Shown: in pieces, positions 19,586 through 22,144 of the stretch | How positions within the stretch are numbered: the first letter of the stretch is position 1 | Layout of the letters: each line of letters opens with the position of its first letter | IMG/VR virus record: IMGVR_UViG_3300048589_000791 | Span: 1-22,144 of that record | DNA length: 22,144 nucleotides | Reading direction: 5' to 3' (one strand) | DNA from: a virus | Notes under the pieces: generated by a model | What the model was told of the DNA's origin: nothing | Database searches by the model: none | What the model saw: only the letters and a program-made list of their open reading frames with translations | Position numbers and translations under genes: made by a program

Positions 19586-21527
19586 TGATGACGGTCTGAC
19601 GGATTTCGACGGCGCAGCGGAGATCCTGCGCACCTGGGGCGCGGGGCTGACGCCTGATCCCGATCTGACGGTGTCGCAATGGGCGAACAAGCATCGGATG
19701 CTGTCGGGTCGCGCATCGGCTGAACCGGGGCGCTATCGCACGGCGCGCACGCCTTACATGCGCGAAATCATGGACCGGCTGTCGCCCGGCGATGTGATGC
19801 AACGCATCGTGTTCATGAAGGCGGCACAGGTCGGCGCGACCGAGGCGGGGAACAACTGGATCGGCTTTGCCATCCACCAGGCGCCGGGCCCGATGCTGGC
19901 GGTCCAGCCGACGGTGGAACTGGCGAAACGCAACTCGCGCCAGCGGATCGATCCGCTGATTGATGAGAGCCCGGACCTGCGGGAGCGGGTGAAACCGGCC
20001 CGGTCGCGGGACGCTGGCAACACCATGCTGTCGAAGGAATTCGCGGGCGGCATCCTGATCATGACGGGCGCAAACTCGGCAGTCGGGCTGCGGTCCACCC
20101 CGGCGCGCTACATCTTTCTCGACGAAGTCGATGCCTATCCCGCCTCGGCCGACGAGGAAGGCGATCCGGTCACGCTGGCCGAGGCGCGGTCGCTGACCTT
20201 CGCCCATCGGCGCAAGGTGTTCTTGGTCTCGACGCCCACCATCCGGGGGCTGTCGCGCATCGAGCGCGAGTACGAGGCCAGCGACCAGCGCCGGTTCTTC
20301 GTGCCGTGCCCGCATTGCGGCGCGATGCAGTGGCTGAAGTTCGACCGGCTGCGCTGGCAGAAGGGCCGCCCCGAGACGGCGGAATATCACTGCGAGGGCT
20401 GCGAGACGCCCATCGCGGAACATCACAAGACGGCGATGCTGGAAGCGGGCGAATGGCGGGCTACGGCCACCGCCGCCGATCCGACCACGGTCGGCTACCA
20501 CCTCTCGGCGCTCTACTCGCCGATCGGCTGGCTGAGCTGGGAGCGGATCGTGCGGGCATGGGGCGCGGCACAGGGGTCGGACGAGGCGATCAAGGCGTTC
20601 CGCAACACGATCCTCGGCGAGACATGGGTCGAGACCGGGGAAGCTCCCGACTGGCAGCGGCTTTACGACCGGCGCGAGCGCTGGACATCCGGCACTGTGC
20701 CTGCGGGCGGGCTGTTCTTGACCGCCGGGGCGGATGTGCAGAAGGACCGGATCGAGGTCGATGTCTGGGCCTGGGGTCGCGGGCTGGAAAGCTGGCTGGT
20801 CGATCACCTGGTGATCGAAGGCGGGCCTGGCGATGCCGCCTGCTGGCAGGGGCTGTCCGCTCTGCTGGGGCGTAGCTGGACCCACGCGCATGGCGCGCCG
20901 ATGACCATCACACGGCTGGCGATCGACACCGGGTTCGAGACCAGCGCGGTCTATGGTTGGGCCCGACAGGCCGGGTTTGCACAAGTGGCACCGGTCAAGG
21001 GCGTGGAAGGGTTCAACCGGGCCAGCCCGGTCTCGGGTCCGACCTTTGTCGACGCGACAGTTGGTGGCAAACGGCTGCGCCGCGGCGCCCGGCTCTGGAC
21101 CGTGGCGGTCTCGACCTTCAAGGCCGAGACCTATCGGTTCCTGCGGCAGGACCGTCCGACCCGTGAGGAACTGGCAAGCGGTGCTGTGTCTCCGCCGGGA
21201 ACCATCCATCTGCCCGGCTGGGCAGACAGCGAGTGGCTGAAGCAGCTGGTGGCCGAGCAACTGGTGACGGTGCGCAACAAGCGCGGTTTTGCCAGGCTGG
21301 AATGGCAGAAGCTGCGCGAACGCAACGAGGCGCTGGATTGCCGGGTCTATGCCCGGGCGGCCGCATGGATCACCGGGGCCGACCGATGGTCCGAGGCGCA
21401 CTGGCTGGACCTGGATCGACAGGTGGCGGCGCCGATCGAAGACGGCATTGGGCCGGGACAGGCCGTGGGTCGCCCGGTGCGGCCGACACGACAGCGGCGC
21501 GCGGTGCGCTCGAGCTACATGGGGTGA
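19533..21527 (+). CDS. Terminase large subunit (lambda gpA type)
   Basis: A 664-aa packaging motor. The N-terminal ATPase contains KAAQVGATE (96-104; the gpA-type Walker A region) and the Walker B YIFLDEVDAYP (FLDE 195-198), followed by motif III (LVSTPTIRGLSRI). A zinc-binding segment lies at C259, C262, C287 and C290. The C-terminal nuclease domain contains AGADVQKDRIEVDVWAWGRG and RLAIDTGFETSAVYGW, which hold the metal-binding acids. The enzyme cuts concatemeric DNA and pumps it into the capsid at the portal. Length and order match GpA/phage terminase GpA. ATG 19533 is internal to the small-subunit gene. No later start fits, since residues needed for the ATPase fold follow closely. The basic tail is RPTRQRRAVRSSYMG. 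Confidence 0.95.
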   Translation: MSAPTSTNLPRSGLISGDDDGLTDFDGAAEILRTWGAGLTPDPDLTVSQWANKHRMLSGRASAEPGRYRTARTPYMREIMDRLSPGDVMQRIVFMKAAQVGATEAGNNWIGFAIHQAPGPMLAVQPTVELAKRNSRQRIDPLIDESPDLRERVKPARSRDAGNTMLSKEFAGGILIMTGANSAVGLRSTPARYIFLDEVDAYPASADEEGDPVTLAEARSLTFAHRRKVFLVSTPTIRGLSRIEREYEASDQRRFFVPCPHCGAMQWLKFDRLRWQKGRPETAEYHCEGCETPIAEHHKTAMLEAGEWRATATAADPTTVGYHLSALYSPIGWLSWERIVRAWGAAQGSDEAIKAFRNTILGETWVETGEAPDWQRLYDRRERWTSGTVPAGGLFLTAGADVQKDRIEVDVWAWGRGLESWLVDHLVIEGGPGDAACWQGLSALLGRSWTHAHGAPMTITRLAIDTGFETSAVYGWARQAGFAQVAPVKGVEGFNRASPVSGPTFVDATVGGKRLRRGARLWTVAVSTFKAETYRFLRQDRPTREELASGAVSPPGTIHLPGWADSEWLKQLVAEQLVTVRNKRGFARLEWQKLRERNEALDCRVYARAAAWITGADRWSEAHWLDLDRQVAAPIEDGIGPGQAVGRPVRPTRQRRAVRSSYMG

Positions 21528-21546
21528 GAACGATCGAGACCTTTTG

Positions 21547-22144
21547 TCAAAGCAGGCAGCACTTCTTGAATTTCCTGCCGCTGCCGCAGGGACAGGGATC
21601 GTTGCGGCCGACCTTGGGCATCTCGCGCTGGAAGGGTTCGCTGGCGAAGTCCGTCAGCCAGTCGTCGTGATGGCCGCGTTGCTTTTGGTCACTCTGGTAC
21701 TTGTCGGAAAAGCAGTACCAGCCGGACAGCTCGTCGATGGCGCTCTCGATGGGTCGGGTATTGCGGCTTTGGTGAAACCAGCTGGACGTACCGGTCCCGA
21801 CCGCCTCCTGCAGGGTGCGCCGGAAGTCGTCGACCGTCGAAAGGTCCGGGGAAATCCATTCGTCTTCGTAGGCCTGGACGACCATCGGCTCCAGATGGGC
21901 AAGGCCGAGTTCGGCCACCGCGAAGGCCCAAGTGTCCCACAGTTCCTCCGGTTTTTCCATGTCGGCTGAAACGAACGCCTCCATGTATGCCGCGATGTCG
22001 GGGGCCTTTTCCGGATGGCGCCGTGCGATCATGACCAGCGCGTCAATCATCTGGCTGCGCACGAAAACGTCGGCTCCCGCATCCTCGACGACCTCGAGGA
22101 TCGGCGTCAGATCGCCGTCGAACACCCCGGCGATGACCCGGGCC
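21547..22144 (-). CDS. DUF1186-like protein with C-terminal SEC-C zinc motif (5' end outside window)
   Basis: At least 199 residues, running off the right edge; GTG at 22125 could be read as a start, but sequence upstream continues in frame (ARVIAG), so it is probably internal. The N-terminal part is helical and HEAT-like ([20 protein letters not shown] then [20 protein letters not shown]), which suits DUF1186. The C-terminus is a SEC-C motif ([16 protein letters not shown]), a zinc-binding module like that of SecA. SEC-C proteins are poorly characterised; many bind nucleic acid or ribosome-linked partners. It lies antisense, 19 bp after the large terminase, where portal genes often follow. 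It may be a cargo gene or mark the end of the phage remnant. No SecA-like ATPase domain is present. Confidence 0.85.
   Translation of the reverse strand, partial: ARVIAGVFDGDLTPILEVVEDAGADVFVRSQMIDALVMIARRHPEKAPDIAAYMEAFVSADMEKPEELWDTWAFAVAELGLAHLEPMVVQAYEDEWISPDLSTVDDFRRTLQEAVGTGTSSWFHQSRNTRPIESAIDELSGWYCFSDKYQSDQKQRGHHDDWLTDFASEPFQREMPKVGRNDPCPCGSGRKFKKCCLL

Noticed and set aside
18909-21401. Long minus-strand open frame (about 830 codons) opposite the terminase genes
   Set aside because: It mirrors the terminase genes, which have clear family motifs on the plus strand. Its translation is Arg/Pro/Gly/Ala-rich with no domain, as expected of shadow frames in GC-rich DNA.
1-22144. tRNA or rRNA genes, insertion sequences
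   Set aside because: No cloverleaf-like segment, rRNA stretch, transposase or terminal-repeat pair was noticed by reading. A tRNA scan could not be run.

Overview
The window looks like the early/replication half of a temperate phage (prophage) or prophage-derived island in a high-GC alphaproteobacterium, most likely a member of the Rhodobacteraceae or a close relative. This rests on the strong G/C bias at third codon positions, the gene families present (DUF2924 next to a serine recombinase, Sak4-like ATPase, primase-helicase, Nu1/gpA terminase) and the tight ATGA/TGATG gene overlaps. No host housekeeping gene, tRNA, rRNA, CRISPR array or IS element was seen. Family names come from reading motifs; no database search was possible.

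Layout. (1) 1-2590: a leftward, translationally coupled operon with a small protein, a DUF2924 protein, a serine recombinase and a ParB-like HTH protein. It ends stop-to-stop against a reading frame that enters from the left edge. (2) 2591-3884: a divergent control region, a winged-helix protein and a Com-like zinc ribbon. (3) 3885-13470: a rightward replication/recombination block. In order it holds a sigma-like protein, two small proteins, a Sak4-like ATPase, a probable ssDNA-binding protein, a DEAD/DEAH helicase, a zinc-finger protein, a PD-(D/E)XK nuclease, a primase-helicase, a RuvC-like resolvase, a small protein and a DUF6362-like HTH protein. (4) 13539-14174: a terminator and an antisense one-TM cargo gene. 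(5) 14548-17156: a ParB-domain/N6-adenine methyltransferase fusion, then a cytosine-C5 methyltransferase whose DNA also carries a second long reading frame. (6) 17177-18636: an A/T-richer two-gene cargo module of unknown function. (7) 18688-21527: a small divergent gene and the small and large terminase subunits. (8) 21547 to the right edge: an antisense DUF1186/SEC-C protein. No portal, capsid or tail gene is in the window; if the phage is intact, they lie to the right.

How the parts may work together: the primase-helicase, helicase, Sak4/SSB pair, Cas4/RecB-like nuclease and RuvC-like resolvase form a self-contained replication-recombination toolkit. The two methyltransferases would protect or mark the DNA before packaging by the terminase.

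The least explained signals are: (a) the dual-frame coding over the C5-methyltransferase, where start codons lie 4 bases apart and the +1 frame has W-P-T-P repeats; (b) a motif TGTCCCGATC-N12-TGGCTTTTC found three times with identical spacing, each just upstream of a gene and on both strands; (c) five copies of an ATGAGTTAGG-like decamer, including a 28-bp near-perfect palindrome, at the end of the primase-helicase gene; (d) a leader before the RuvC-like gene that can fold into two sets of mutually exclusive hairpins; and (e) the two unrecognised cargo loci.
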